DNA of 64,000 nucleotides, taken from Anomaloglossus baeobatrachus. Its lineage: Eukaryota; Chordata; Amphibia; Anura; Aromobatidae. The stretch lies in assembly GCF_048569485.1 (NCBI RefSeq), contig NC_134355.1:561837642-561901641 (forward strand), given 5' to 3'. Below, in pieces: positions 1 through 8,610 of this stretch (position 1 is the stretch's first letter; each line of letters starts with the position of its first letter). The notes under the pieces were generated by a model, which made no database searches, was not told where the DNA came from, and worked only from the letters and a program-made list of their open reading frames with translations. Both the position numbers and the translations under genes were made by a program.

Positions 1-389
1 TGCCTGGAGGAAATTAACTTTAGTCCTCCTGGCAGAGTTCTGGTTTTAGTCACCGGGGTGGTGCTTGTATGGGTTTAGTAACCTCTCTATGAATGGAGAG
101 TGGCGGCTGTAACCGCCCCCCAGACTTACAGCTACTCAGCATTAGACTCGTTGGTCAGTCTGTGTGGAGGGCGTGGTTACAGCCGCTGCTCTCCATACAC
201 TGAGCGGTGACTGAACCCATGCTCCCTATGACTTAAATCGGAATACTGCTTGGAGGACTAAAGTTACTTTCCTCCTGGCAGCGGGGTTTGCTGTGCAGGC
301 ATCGGGCAGGTTCAGAATGCTATTTACTTGCAGATTGACCCCGTATCTGCAGGTTAATAGCATTTTTCCACATGACAAGTTCCCTTTAA
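1..389. repeat. T2-like MITE, right-hand part (cut by window start)
   Basis: The stretch ends with CACATGACAAGTTCCCTTTAA. This is the reverse complement of the TTAAAGGRR end that defines the Xenopus T2 family of MITEs (established knowledge). Its text closely resembles the element at 35439-35895, including the phrase about cctcctggcag and the final catgacaagttccc block. It lies in the last intron of ILKAP. The left end is outside the window. Confidence 0.6.
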
Positions 390-485
390 AGGAACATTCT
401 AGGAAACGTGATACTGTAATGGTTGGTGCTGGGCCGGCGCAGTGCATGGCTTTCTGTGTCTGTTCCTCCCGGAGTGCCCCTTTAA
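386..485. repeat. Short T2-like MITE
   Basis: About 100 bp bounded by TTAAAGGAACATTCTAGG on the left and GGAGTGCCCCTTTAA on the right. It shares its left TTAA with the preceding element, so two TTAA-ended units sit back to back. It ends 43 bp before the ILKAP exon and may contribute to the polypyrimidine side of that intron. The family call is by end motif only. Confidence 0.4.
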
Positions 486-528
486 GTGACTCCAATGTAA
501 TGTATCAATGAAATGTTTGATCCTACAG

Positions 529-657
529 GACGAAGACTCTGAATCTGAAGACATGGATGCTCGATATGAATCCGCCTGCCACCGCCTCGCAAATGAAGCT
601 GTGCGCCGAGGCGCCGCCGACAACGTCACTGTGCTTGTAGTACAGATAATGCACTGA
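529..657 (+). CDS. ILKAP: ILKAP last coding exon (PP2C-type phosphatase C-terminus)
   Basis: An acceptor (tttgatcctacag) ends at 528. The open frame then reads DEDSESEDMDARYESACHRL and continues through ANEAVRRGAADNVTVLVVQI to MH and a TGA at 655-657. The DARYEAACNRLA and ADNVTVMVV blocks are the C-terminal end of integrin-linked-kinase-associated phosphatase, a metal-dependent PP2C enzyme. The Asp-Asn of ADN is part of the PP2C metal-site motif. The acidic run before it (DEDSESED) is longer than in the mammalian protein as I remember it. Earlier exons lie left of the window. The gene runs toward ERFE, which is transcribed the other way, as in mammals. PPM1L and other PP2C paralogues were considered, but the RLAN.AV.RG.ADNVTV.VV end fits ILKAP best. 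Confidence 0.85.
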   Translation, partial: DEDSESEDMDARYESACHRLANEAVRRGAADNVTVLVVQIMH

Positions 658-1405
658 TGTGATGGTGGGGGAGGGTGGATGAGATCACATAACATCATAT
701 TAATACTAGGGCCACATGGGAGGATGGTGGTGAGACAGAACGCCATATTACGATCTCCTGTACAGTAGGACTGTATTTTTTTTTATTTTTTTTTTTTGTC
801 CAAAACATTTTTTTTCCCTTGAAGTCAGTGGGGTAACACGTGCAGGTCTGCATCATGAAAGGTATTCTGTTCATTTCATTGGCATTTTTTTTTTACCTTC
901 TTTGAGAAAAAGAAATTTATCGTGGAAACCTCCCCCCCCTAACCTGATTGTGCGGACCCCAGTGCCATGTGTTTCATCCTGACATTCTTATCCATCAGGG
1001 ACTTTGTTCAGCCCTGTGCCCTTATGAAAGATTTCCCTGAAATCCTGGGTTCATGGATTTATTAGGAAATGATATTTTATGCTGGGAAGCCTGTGAGCTC
1101 GGTATACATTATACCATACCACGACAACATCATTTGTTTGTAACATTGATTTTTTTTTTTTGATCTTGTATATTTCAGTAAAATATTTCATGACATTTTA
1201 CGCACTTGTTGAATTTTTATTTCAAAATTTTCACTTCTGAATCAAGAATTCTGTTTTTATTGTTCTTTTTTCTTTCCCCTCCCCCCCCCATCAAACATTT
1301 CAGAAACCGCTGTGTTCATACACTATGGTGATGCAACAAAGCCAAAAACAATACACCGATTTGGCATTCATGAAGAGCACATTGGAATAAACTAATATTC
1401 TTCAC
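658..1405 (+). other. ILKAP: ILKAP 3' UTR
   Basis: AT-rich sequence without open frames follows the stop codon, with several T-runs (near 775-800 and 1150). It is assigned to the 3' UTR because the first convincing poly(A) hexamer is at 1386-1391. The true end could be earlier. Confidence 0.5.
1386..1391 (+). terminator. ILKAP: Putative ILKAP poly(A) signal AATAAA
   Basis: Canonical AATAAA 729 bp after the ILKAP stop and 90 bp before the DIRS insertion. No experimental support is visible, so the assignment rests on position. Confidence 0.45.
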
Positions 1406-1480
1406 CACGGTCAGGCCCTGCACGAGGCATAATACAGCATGTTAGTTTGTCTTCAAGATTTATTTATTTATTTTTTTATT

Positions 1481-1690
1481 TTCTTCGGCGCTCCATTGGG
1501 AGACCCAGACGATTGGGTGTATAGCACTGCCTCCGGAGGCCACACAAAGCAATTACACTAAAAAGTGTAAGGCCCCTCCCCTTCTGGCTATACACCCCCA
1601 GTGGGATCACTGGCTCACCAGTTTTCTGCTTTGTGCGAAGGAGGTCAGACATCCACGCATAGCTCCACTGTTTAGTCAGCAGTAGCTGCT
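1481..1690. repeat. DIRS copy A left inverted terminal repeat
   Basis: Begins TTCTTCGGCGCTCCATTGGG and runs through the gcctccggaggcc palindrome. It pairs with 7085-7296 read on the other strand. The inner limit is approximate. Confidence 0.8.
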
Positions 1691-2654
1691 GACTATGTCG
1701 GATGGAAGAAAAGAGGGCCCATATGGGGCCCCCAGCATGCTCCCTTCTCACCCCACTTGTGGTTTGTAAGGTTGAGGTACCCATTGCGGGTACGGAGGCT
1801 GGAGCCCACATGCTGTTTTCCTTCCCCATCCCCCTGAGGGGCTCTGAGGAAGTGGGATCTTACCGGCCTCCAAGCCCTGAGGCCGGGCTCCGTCCACAGA
1901 CCCATTGAACCTGCTGGATAAGGAGCCGGGGTACCGTTCAGGGACAAGGCCCTGCAACTTTCAGGTACTCTGTGTCCCCGTACAGACAGGCACGCACACG
2001 CCAGACTTGCTGGGTGTGTTAGTGCGCCAGGGACAGTAGCGCTCCACGCTGGGGTTTGAGTCACAGCAGCTTAGCTGTGTGGATTCATGTGCTGGGAACT
2101 ACCGCGCCGGCCACTCTCGGAGCGGCGGCGCGGCTGGGACTTGTAGTGCGCCGGGGACTTAGCGCCGACCGCGCTTTTACGGCGGCGGCGCTTATAAATT
2201 TAGTCCCCGGCTTTTGCGGCCTAGCTCCGCTTCGTTCCCGCCCCTTCCCTGTCAATCAGGGAATGGGACAGACGCTGTGCAATCGTCAGCGCCGAGGGCT
2301 GGAGCCTTATTTACATGCTCCAGCCCTCTCACTAGGCACAGTGGGACGCAGGTTTCCCGCTTTTGGTCTGAGCACGCCCAGGGCCCGCCCCCCCCTCCAC
2401 AGGACGCCGGCAGCCATTCCTGCATGCAGTCTGGCTGGAGGACGGACACAGGCTCTGGGAGACCCAGACTAGGGATTTCTGGCGACCACACACCCGCGTT
2501 GGCGGGCGGTAAGCAGCACATTAGTGCTGGCCCCACTAGTGCCACAGTGTGTATTGGTGTACTTTTTCCTGTACCAGATATATATATATATATACTGCAC
2601 TGTACGATCGCTTCTTGGTTGTATACCCCTATATTGCTCTGAGGAGACAGCAAC

Positions 2655-4145
2655 ATGTCATCCACAAAACGCAAGGGTGCCAAGGCACGGGCTGTATACA
2701 CTGCTTGTACAGCATGTGGGGCTAATCTACCAGCAGGCTCCAACGACTCTCATTGTGTGCAATGTTCAGTCCCAGTGGCACTTCGTCAGCCAGAGCATAT
2801 GGTGGTGGTAGCCCAGGCTGAGACGCCTGTGAACCCTGCCCCGGTGACGGGGACAGAATTTGCAGTCTTTGCTGATAAAATGTCTGTGACTATGACAAAA
2901 ATCCTGGAGACCTTGCAGTCCAGGCCAGTTGCTCAGACCATGGACACTGCTGTGGCTATGTTCCCAGGTCCCCCTCAGTTGGAACTAATCCGTACTTCAA
3001 GGGGGTCCCAGGCATCACAGGCTGAGGGCTCTGACTCTGATGACAGTCCCAGGCCGCCTAAGCGAGCTCGCTGGGAGAGACCCTCCACGTCGTCACGCGG
3101 GTCAGGGTCTCAGCGAGAAGGGTCTCTATATGATGAGACAGAGGTGGGTGATCAGGAGTCTGGTCCTGACACCGCACTCAATTTGGATACGCCAGATGGT
3201 GACGCCATGGTAAATGACCTTATAGCGGCCATCAATAGGCTGTTGGATATTTCTCCACCAGCCCCTTCAGCAGAGGAGGCAGCTGCCCAGCAGGAGAAAT
3301 TCCATTTCCTGTATCCCAAGCGAAAATTGAGTACTTTTCTGGACCACTCTGACTTCAGGGAATCAATCCAGAAACACCATGCTTATCCGGACAAGCGTTT
3401 TTCCAAACGTATGAAGGATACACGTTATCCCTTTCCCCCTGACGTGGTCAAACGCTGGACCCAGTGTCCAAAAGTGGACCCTCCAATATCCAGGCTTGCA
3501 GCTAGATCCTTAGTTGCAGTGGAGGATGGGGCTTCACTTAAAGATGCCAATGACAGACAGATGGACCTTTGGTTGAAATCTGTCTATGAAGCTATTGGCG
3601 CGTCGTTTGCTCCAGCATTCGCGGCCGTGTGGGCGCTCCAAGCTATTTCAGCTGGTCTGGCACAGGTGGACTCTTTCTTAAGTTCAGCAGTGCCGCAAGT
3701 GGCGTCCTTAACTATGCAAATGACTGCGTTTGCGACCTACGCTATCAATGCGGTACTAGACTCTACGAGCCGTACCTCAATGGCATCCGCCAACTCTGTA
3801 GTTTTGCGCAGAGCCTTGTGGTTAAAAGAATGGAAAGCAGATTCTGCTTCTAAAAAATGTTTAACCAGCTTGCCATTATCTGGAGACAGACTGTTTGGTG
3901 AGCAATTGGCGGAAATCATTAAACAGTCCAAAGGTAAGGACTCTTCCTTACCCCAGCCCAGATCAAGCAAACCTCAACAGAGGAAGTGGCAGTCAAAGTT
4001 TCGGTCCTTTCGAGGCTCGGGCAAGCCCCAATTCTCCTCGTCCAAAGGGACTCAGAAAGAGCAAAGGAGCTCTGATTCCTGGCGGACTCACTCACGCCCC
4101 AAGAAAGCAACCGGAGGTACCGCTTCCAAGGCGGCTGCCTCATGA
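2655..4145 (+). CDS. DIRS copy A first open frame (gag-like ORF1, 496 aa)
   Basis: The ATG at 2655 follows a TA-repeat tract. Near the N-terminus a Cys cluster (CTAC, then HCVQC about 20 residues on) could bind zinc. The middle is acidic and Ser-rich (GSDSDDSPRPPKRAR). A conserved block around [20 protein letters not shown] follows, and the C-terminal 80 residues are Arg/Lys/Ser/Gln-rich and probably bind nucleic acid. The same 496-residue frame occurs in copy B, so the length is typical of this family. I assign it as the DIRS ORF1 by position. Its biochemical role is not shown by sequence. Confidence 0.7.
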   Translation: MSSTKRKGAKARAVYTACTACGANLPAGSNDSHCVQCSVPVALRQPEHMVVVAQAETPVNPAPVTGTEFAVFADKMSVTMTKILETLQSRPVAQTMDTAVAMFPGPPQLELIRTSRGSQASQAEGSDSDDSPRPPKRARWERPSTSSRGSGSQREGSLYDETEVGDQESGPDTALNLDTPDGDAMVNDLIAAINRLLDISPPAPSAEEAAAQQEKFHFLYPKRKLSTFLDHSDFRESIQKHHAYPDKRFSKRMKDTRYPFPPDVVKRWTQCPKVDPPISRLAARSLVAVEDGASLKDANDRQMDLWLKSVYEAIGASFAPAFAAVWALQAISAGLAQVDSFLSSAVPQVASLTMQMTAFATYAINAVLDSTSRTSMASANSVVLRRALWLKEWKADSASKKCLTSLPLSGDRLFGEQLAEIIKQSKGKDSSLPQPRSSKPQQRKWQSKFRSFRGSGKPQFSSSKGTQKEQRSSDSWRTHSRPKKATGGTASKAAAS

Positions 4146-4344
4146 CTTTCGGCCGCCTCCCTCCGCATCCTCGGTCGGTGGCAGGCTCTCCCGCTTTTGC
4201 GACATTTGGCTGCCACAGGTCAAAGACCGGTGGGTAACAGACATTTTGTCTCACGGGTACAGGATAGAGTTCAGTTCTCGTCCTCCGCCTCGGTTCTTCA
4301 GAACTTCCCCACATCCCGACTGAGCAGATGCCCTTCTGCAGGCG

Positions 4345-5787
4345 GTGCATTCTCTAAGAGCAGAAGGAGTGGTGGTCCCTGTTCCTCTTCGGGAACAAGG
4401 ACAAGGTTTTTACTCCAATCTCTTTGTGGTGCCAAAAAAGGACGGCTCATTCCGTCCTGTTCTGGACCTAAAACTGCTCAACAAGCATGTGAACGCCAGG
4501 CGGTTCCGGATGGAATCCCTCCGCTCAGTCATTGCCTCAATGTCTCAAGGAGATTTCCTAGCATCAATAGACATCAAAGATGCTTATCTCCACGTGCCGA
4601 TTGCTACAGAGCACCAACGCTTTCTACGCTTCGTGATAGGAGACGACCATCTTCAGTTCGTGGCTCTGCCATTTGGTCTGGCGACAGCCCCACGGGTGTT
4701 CACCAAGGTCATGGCGGCAGTGGTAGCAGTCTTGCACTCTCAGGGACACTCTGTGATCCCTTACTTGGACGATCTACTTGTCAAGGCACCCTCTCAGGAG
4801 GCATGCCAACTCAGCCTGAACGTTGCACTGGAGACTCTCCAGACGTTCGGGTGGATCATCAACTTCTCAAAGTCAAATCTGTTACCGACCCAATCACTGA
4901 CGTATCTTGGCATGGAGTTTCATACTCTCTCAGCGATAGTGAAACTTCCGCTGGACAAGCAGCGGTCACTACAGACTGGGGTGCAGGCTCTCCTTCAAAG
5001 TCAGTCGCACTCTTTAAGACGCCTCATGCACTTCCTCGGGAAGATGGTGGGCTCAGGGTACGTGGCCCAGCAGGAGTCCACCCTTCAGATCAATGTTCTG
5101 GAAATCAGAGCAGTGTATCTTGCCCTACTAGCCTTCCAGCAGTGGCTGGAAGGAAGGCAGATCCGAATTCAGTCGGACAACTCCACAGCGGTGGCATACA
5201 TCAACCACCAAGGGGGGACACGCAGTCGGCAAGCCTTCCAGGAAGTCCGGCGGATTCTGATGTGGGTGGAAGCCACGGCCTCCACCATATCCGCAGTTCA
5301 CATCCCCGGCGTAGAAAACTGGGAAGCAGACTTCCTCAGTCGCCAGGGCATGGACGCAGGGGAATGGTCCCTTCACCCGGACGTGTTTCAGGAAATCTGT
5401 CGCCGCTGGGGAAGGCCGGACGTCGACTTAATGGCGTCCCGGCACAACAACAAGGTCCCAACCTTCATGGCACGGTCTCGCGATCACAGAGCTCTGGCGG
5501 CAGACGCCTTAGTGCAAGATTGGTCGCAGTTCCGGCTCCCTTATGTGTTTCCACCTCTGGCACTCTTGCCCAGGGTGCTACGCAAGATCAGATCCGACTG
5601 CAGCCGCGTCATACTCGTCGCCCCAGACTGGCCAAGGAGGGCGTGGTATCCGGATCTGTGGCATCTCACGGTCGGCCAACCGTGGGCACTACCAGACCGA
5701 CCAGACTTGCTGTCCCTAGGGCCGTTTTTCCATCGGAATTCTGCGGCCCTGAACCTGACTGTGTGGCCATTGAGTCCTGGATCCTAG
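4345..5787 (+). CDS. DIRS copy A reverse transcriptase/RNase H region
   Basis: Reverse-transcriptase signatures are visible in order: [17 protein letters not shown], then [14 protein letters not shown], then [14 protein letters not shown], then the catalytic YLDDLLV box. An RNase H-like stretch with [17 protein letters not shown] and [15 protein letters not shown] comes next, and a C-terminal tail overlaps the recombinase frame. Overlap of the two frames is normal for DIRS. The first codon is uncertain, as the frame opens without a clear ATG context. It is part of the fossil at 1481-7296. Confidence 0.75.
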   Translation: MHSLRAEGVVVPVPLREQGQGFYSNLFVVPKKDGSFRPVLDLKLLNKHVNARRFRMESLRSVIASMSQGDFLASIDIKDAYLHVPIATEHQRFLRFVIGDDHLQFVALPFGLATAPRVFTKVMAAVVAVLHSQGHSVIPYLDDLLVKAPSQEACQLSLNVALETLQTFGWIINFSKSNLLPTQSLTYLGMEFHTLSAIVKLPLDKQRSLQTGVQALLQSQSHSLRRLMHFLGKMVGSGYVAQQESTLQINVLEIRAVYLALLAFQQWLEGRQIRIQSDNSTAVAYINHQGGTRSRQAFQEVRRILMWVEATASTISAVHIPGVENWEADFLSRQGMDAGEWSLHPDVFQEICRRWGRPDVDLMASRHNNKVPTFMARSRDHRALAADALVQDWSQFRLPYVFPPLALLPRVLRKIRSDCSRVILVAPDWPRRAWYPDLWHLTVGQPWALPDRPDLLSLGPFFHRNSAALNLTVWPLSPGS

Positions 5788-6806
5788 CGTCTTCAGGATT
5801 ATCCCAAGGGGTCGTTGCCACCATGAGACAGGCTAGGAAGCCCACGTCCGCTAAGATCTACCACAGAACGTGGAGGATATTCTTATCCTGGTGCTCTGCT
5901 CAGGGAGTGTCTCCCTGGCCATTTGCATTGCCTACGTTTCTTTCTTTCCTGCAATCTGGGTTAGAAAAAGGTTTGTCGCTCGGCTCCCTTAAAGGGCAAG
6001 TCTCGGCGCTATCCGTCTTTTTTCAGAAGCGTCTAGCACGACTTTCTAAGGTACGCACGTTCCTGCAGGGGGTTTGTCATATCGTACCCCCGTACAAGCG
6101 GCCGTTAGATCCATGGGATCTGAACAGGGTACTGGTTGCCCTCCAGAAGCCGCCCTTCGAGCCTCTGAGGGAGGTTTCACTTTCTAGACTATCACAGAAA
6201 GTGGCTTTTCTGGTAGCGATCACATCTCTTCGGAGAGTTTCTGAGCTAGCAGCGCTGTCATCCAAGGCTCCCTTCCTGGTCTTCCACCAGGACAAGGTAG
6301 TGCTGCGCCCCATTCAGGAGTTTCTCCCGAAGGTGGTATCCTCTTTTCATCTTAATCAGGATATCTCTTTGCCTTCTTTTTGTCCTCCTGCAGTTCATCG
6401 CTATGAGAAGGATTTACATTTGTTAGATCTGGTGAGAGCACTCAGAATCTACATTTCCCGCACGGCGCCCCTGCGCCGTTCGGATGCACTCTTTGTCCTT
6501 GTCGCTGGTAAGCGCAAAGGGTCGCAGGCTTCCAAGGCCACCCTGGCTCGATGGATCAAAGAACCAATTCTTGAAGCCTACCGTTCTGCTGGGCTTCCGG
6601 TTCCATCAGGGCTGAAGGCCCATTCTACCAGAGCCGTGGGTGCGTCCTGGGCATTACGACACCAGGCTACGGCTCAACAGGTGTGCCAGGCAGCTACCTG
6701 GTCGAGTCTGCACACTTTCACCAAACATTATCAGGTGCATACCTATGCTTCGGCGGACGCCAGCCTAGGTAGAAGAGTCCTGCAGGCGGCAGTTGCCTCC
6801 CCGTAA
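5766..6806 (+). CDS. DIRS copy A tyrosine recombinase domain
   Basis: The domain runs from [12 protein letters not shown] to the end of the frame. It has the core-binding SAM-like part ([20 protein letters not shown]), the first catalytic Arg in [12 protein letters not shown], the HSTR box ([16 protein letters not shown]) and a terminal FTKHY with the candidate nucleophilic Tyr. DIRS elements use this enzyme in place of an integrase, recombining a circular cDNA into the genome. The upstream part of the same frame is only a shadow of the RT frame. The call is secure at family level. Confidence 0.75.
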   Translation, partial: AIESWILASSGLSQGVVATMRQARKPTSAKIYHRTWRIFLSWCSAQGVSPWPFALPTFLSFLQSGLEKGLSLGSLKGQVSALSVFFQKRLARLSKVRTFLQGVCHIVPPYKRPLDPWDLNRVLVALQKPPFEPLREVSLSRLSQKVAFLVAITSLRRVSELAALSSKAPFLVFHQDKVVLRPIQEFLPKVVSSFHLNQDISLPSFCPPAVHRYEKDLHLLDLVRALRIYISRTAPLRRSDALFVLVAGKRKGSQASKATLARWIKEPILEAYRSAGLPVPSGLKAHSTRAVGASWALRHQATAQQVCQAATWSSLHTFTKHYQVHTYASADASLGRRVLQAAVASP

Positions 6807-6875
6807 GGGAGGGCTGTCTTTGCAGCTCTAGCATGAGGTATTTCTTTACCCACCCAGGGACAGCTTTTGGACGTC

Positions 6876-6971
6876 CCAATCGTCTGGGTCTCCCAATGGA
6901 GCGCCGAAGAAGAAGGGAATTTTGTTACTTACCGTAAATTCCTTTTCTTTTAGCTCCTATTGGGAGACCCA
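6876..6971. repeat. DIRS copy A internal complementary region
   Basis: The left half is the complement of the left outer edge (1481-1517) and the right half the complement of the right outer edge (about 7240-7296). DIRS elements use this joined copy of both edges to regenerate their ends during cDNA circularisation (established knowledge). Confidence 0.8.
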
Positions 6972-7084
6972 GCACCCGCCCTGTTGTCCTTCGGGATTTT
7001 TGGTTGTTTTTCGGGTACACATGTTGTTCATGTTGAATGGTTTTCAGTTCTCCGACGTTACTTCGGAGTGAATTTGTTTAAACC

Positions 7085-7296
7085 AGTTATTGGCTTTCCT
7101 CCTTCTTGCTTTTGCACTAAAACTGGTGAGCCAGTGATCCCATTGGGGGTGTATAGCCAGAAGGGGAGGGGCCTTACACTTTTTAGTGTAATTGCTTTGT
7201 GTGGCCTCCGGAGGCAGTGCTATACACCCAATCGTCTGGGTCTCCCAATAGGAGCTAGAAGAAAAGGAATTTACGGTAAGTAACAAAATTCCCTTC
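7085..7296. repeat. DIRS copy A right inverted terminal repeat
   Basis: Complement of 1481-1690 with an extra outer segment ending CAAAATTCCCTTC, where a T-run of flanking DNA begins. Unequal outer edges are typical of DIRS. Confidence 0.78.
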
Positions 7297-7498
7297 TTTT
7301 TTTTTTTATTCTTTATTTAACTTGACATCAGTAAACAAAATATAAACTATAGAGATACATTGCACATAGAAGAATGGAAACTACTTTAGGTAAAACAACA
7401 TAGAAACTGGACAGCCAAACGTTTTTACAGAGCTACGACAGCCTCTGGGACCCCAGCGGTTGGAAGACAAAACAGCCCAACCGAAGGGGAGAGAGTAA

Positions 7499-7887
7499 AG
7501 GTCCCGTTACACATAGCGACGTACCAGCGATCTGACCTGGCAGGGATCACTGGAATGTCGCTACATGGTCGCTGTTGAGCTGTCAATCAGGCAGATCTCC
7601 ACAGCGACCAGCCACCAGAGACCCGTGTAACGACTGCTCCATGCACACTCAGAACCGGCGCTCGTTGCTCTCCCACCGTGAAACATGCCAACGCGTGCTG
7701 CACAGCGGGAGACCCAACGAGCAAAAAATGGTCCTGATCGTTGTCACGATCAGCGGCCTCGCAGCAGAGACCCGTTCGCTGCTGCTTGTCACACACAGCG
7801 ATATCGCTGGCGAGGTCGCCGATATGTCACAAAACCTGTCACGTTTCAGCGATCTCGCTAGCGATCTCGTTATGTGTGACGGGGGCT
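7499..7887. mobile_element. Palindromic MITE, TWA-type (PIF/Harbinger-like)
   Basis: Bounded by AGGTCCCGTTACACATAGCG on the left and the complement of AGCCCCCGTCACACATAACG on the right. Flanks are TAA and TTA. The interior is full of short agcgat/atcgct palindromes. A partial relative in opposite orientation lies at 38873-39120. It is noncoding and sits between DIRS copy A and the ERFE 3' end. The flanking trinucleotides do not match exactly, so the superfamily is less sure than for the copies with exact duplications. Confidence 0.6.
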
Positions 7888-8336
7888 TTAGAAAGGGAAA
7901 AATCATAGGAGAGAGCTAGCGAGGGAGCAAAGAATGATAGGAAAAGCAGAGAAAGAGGATAAGAAAAAAGGGGAGGAAGGTATATCCACAAGGTATATCT
8001 TTCTGTTTCTCAGTGCCTCCTTATATTCGTCTGTCTGTTGGAAGTCGAGCCAATAGTCCAGGTGGCCCAGAACTTCTTGTAAGTGTCATGGATCAAAGAT
8101 GACAGGTCCTCCATATGCATAATACATACAGTTGGGTGATGTCACAGCATGGTGATCGGTTTTAAGGGGGGTCATGGCAGTGGCCCCCAGAGCAATCAGC
8201 CAGTTTTCACCTATCTTAAATATCGATAACTTGAGGAGTTGGTACAATGCCTATTAACTTGTTCCCGTCCTGACGGATCAGAACATCTGTGGGGAATCTG
8301 AATTATAGACAGAGAAAACCATTTTGATTTGCACAC
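7888..8336. other. Intergenic, no gene seen
   Basis: AG-rich sequence followed by unremarkable DNA between the MITE and the ERFE poly(A) signal. I see no coding, RNA or repeat signature. Confidence 0.4.
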
Positions 8337-8342
8337 TTTATT
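8337..8342 (-). terminator. ERFE: Putative ERFE poly(A) signal
   Basis: Plus-strand TTTATT, AATAAA on the minus strand, 169 bp beyond the ERFE stop codon. Canonical hexamer at a sensible distance. Confidence 0.55.
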
Positions 8343-8511
8343 TTGTAGAAATACATCCTCAAATATAAACAGTGGAATATCACAAAGGCTCTGCAGCCAT
8401 CATACATTAAGTTATAGAATATTTATTACAGGTTATTAAATTACTATAAAATATATCCAGGACTTCATGCATATCCCCGTAGTTTAATTAAAAATAGAAA
8501 AACATCATGGA

Positions 8512-8610
8512 TCACTGTCCTAAGAGCACTCCGCTGAAATCTGAGTCCTTCACCAGCACGAGCCAAGACTCCATTCTGTTCTCCAAAAAGAGGGACACGT
8601 ATTGGCCCGC
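8512..8610 (-). CDS. ERFE: ERFE exon 8
   Basis: The acceptor ctttcctccccgcag ends at 8611. It encodes [20 protein letters not shown] and then [12 protein letters not shown] and a TGA at 8514-8512. The SGxLLG end is the last strand of a C1q domain. Confidence 0.9.
   Translation of the reverse strand, partial: AGQYVSLFLENRMESWLVLVKDSDFSGVLLGQ

Larger units (their letters stand above)
1481..7296 (+). mobile_element. DIRS-type tyrosine-recombinase retroelement, copy A
   Basis: The ends are inverted repeats of about 200 bp: 1481-1690 reads as the complement of 7085-7296 with very few differences. An internal complementary region at 6876-6971 matches both outer edges joined together, the hallmark of the DIRS order. 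Inside are a first open frame (2655-4145), a reverse transcriptase/RNase H region and a tyrosine recombinase. There is no target-site duplication, as expected for recombinase-driven insertion. It lies between the convergent ILKAP and ERFE 3' ends. The near-identical inverted repeats point to a young insertion. This copy looks slightly broken, with one or a few breaks, and is related to but clearly distinct from copy B at 10712-16774. Confidence 0.88.

Noticed and set aside
2579-2594. TA-rich tract before DIRS ORF1 as a TATA box
   Set aside because: It is a (TA)n microsatellite absent in this form from copy B, so it is not a conserved promoter element.
4197-5765. First half of the long plus frame ending at 6806 (and the same in copy B)
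   Set aside because: It is the out-of-frame shadow of the reverse transcriptase. Only the tyrosine-recombinase part has family motifs.
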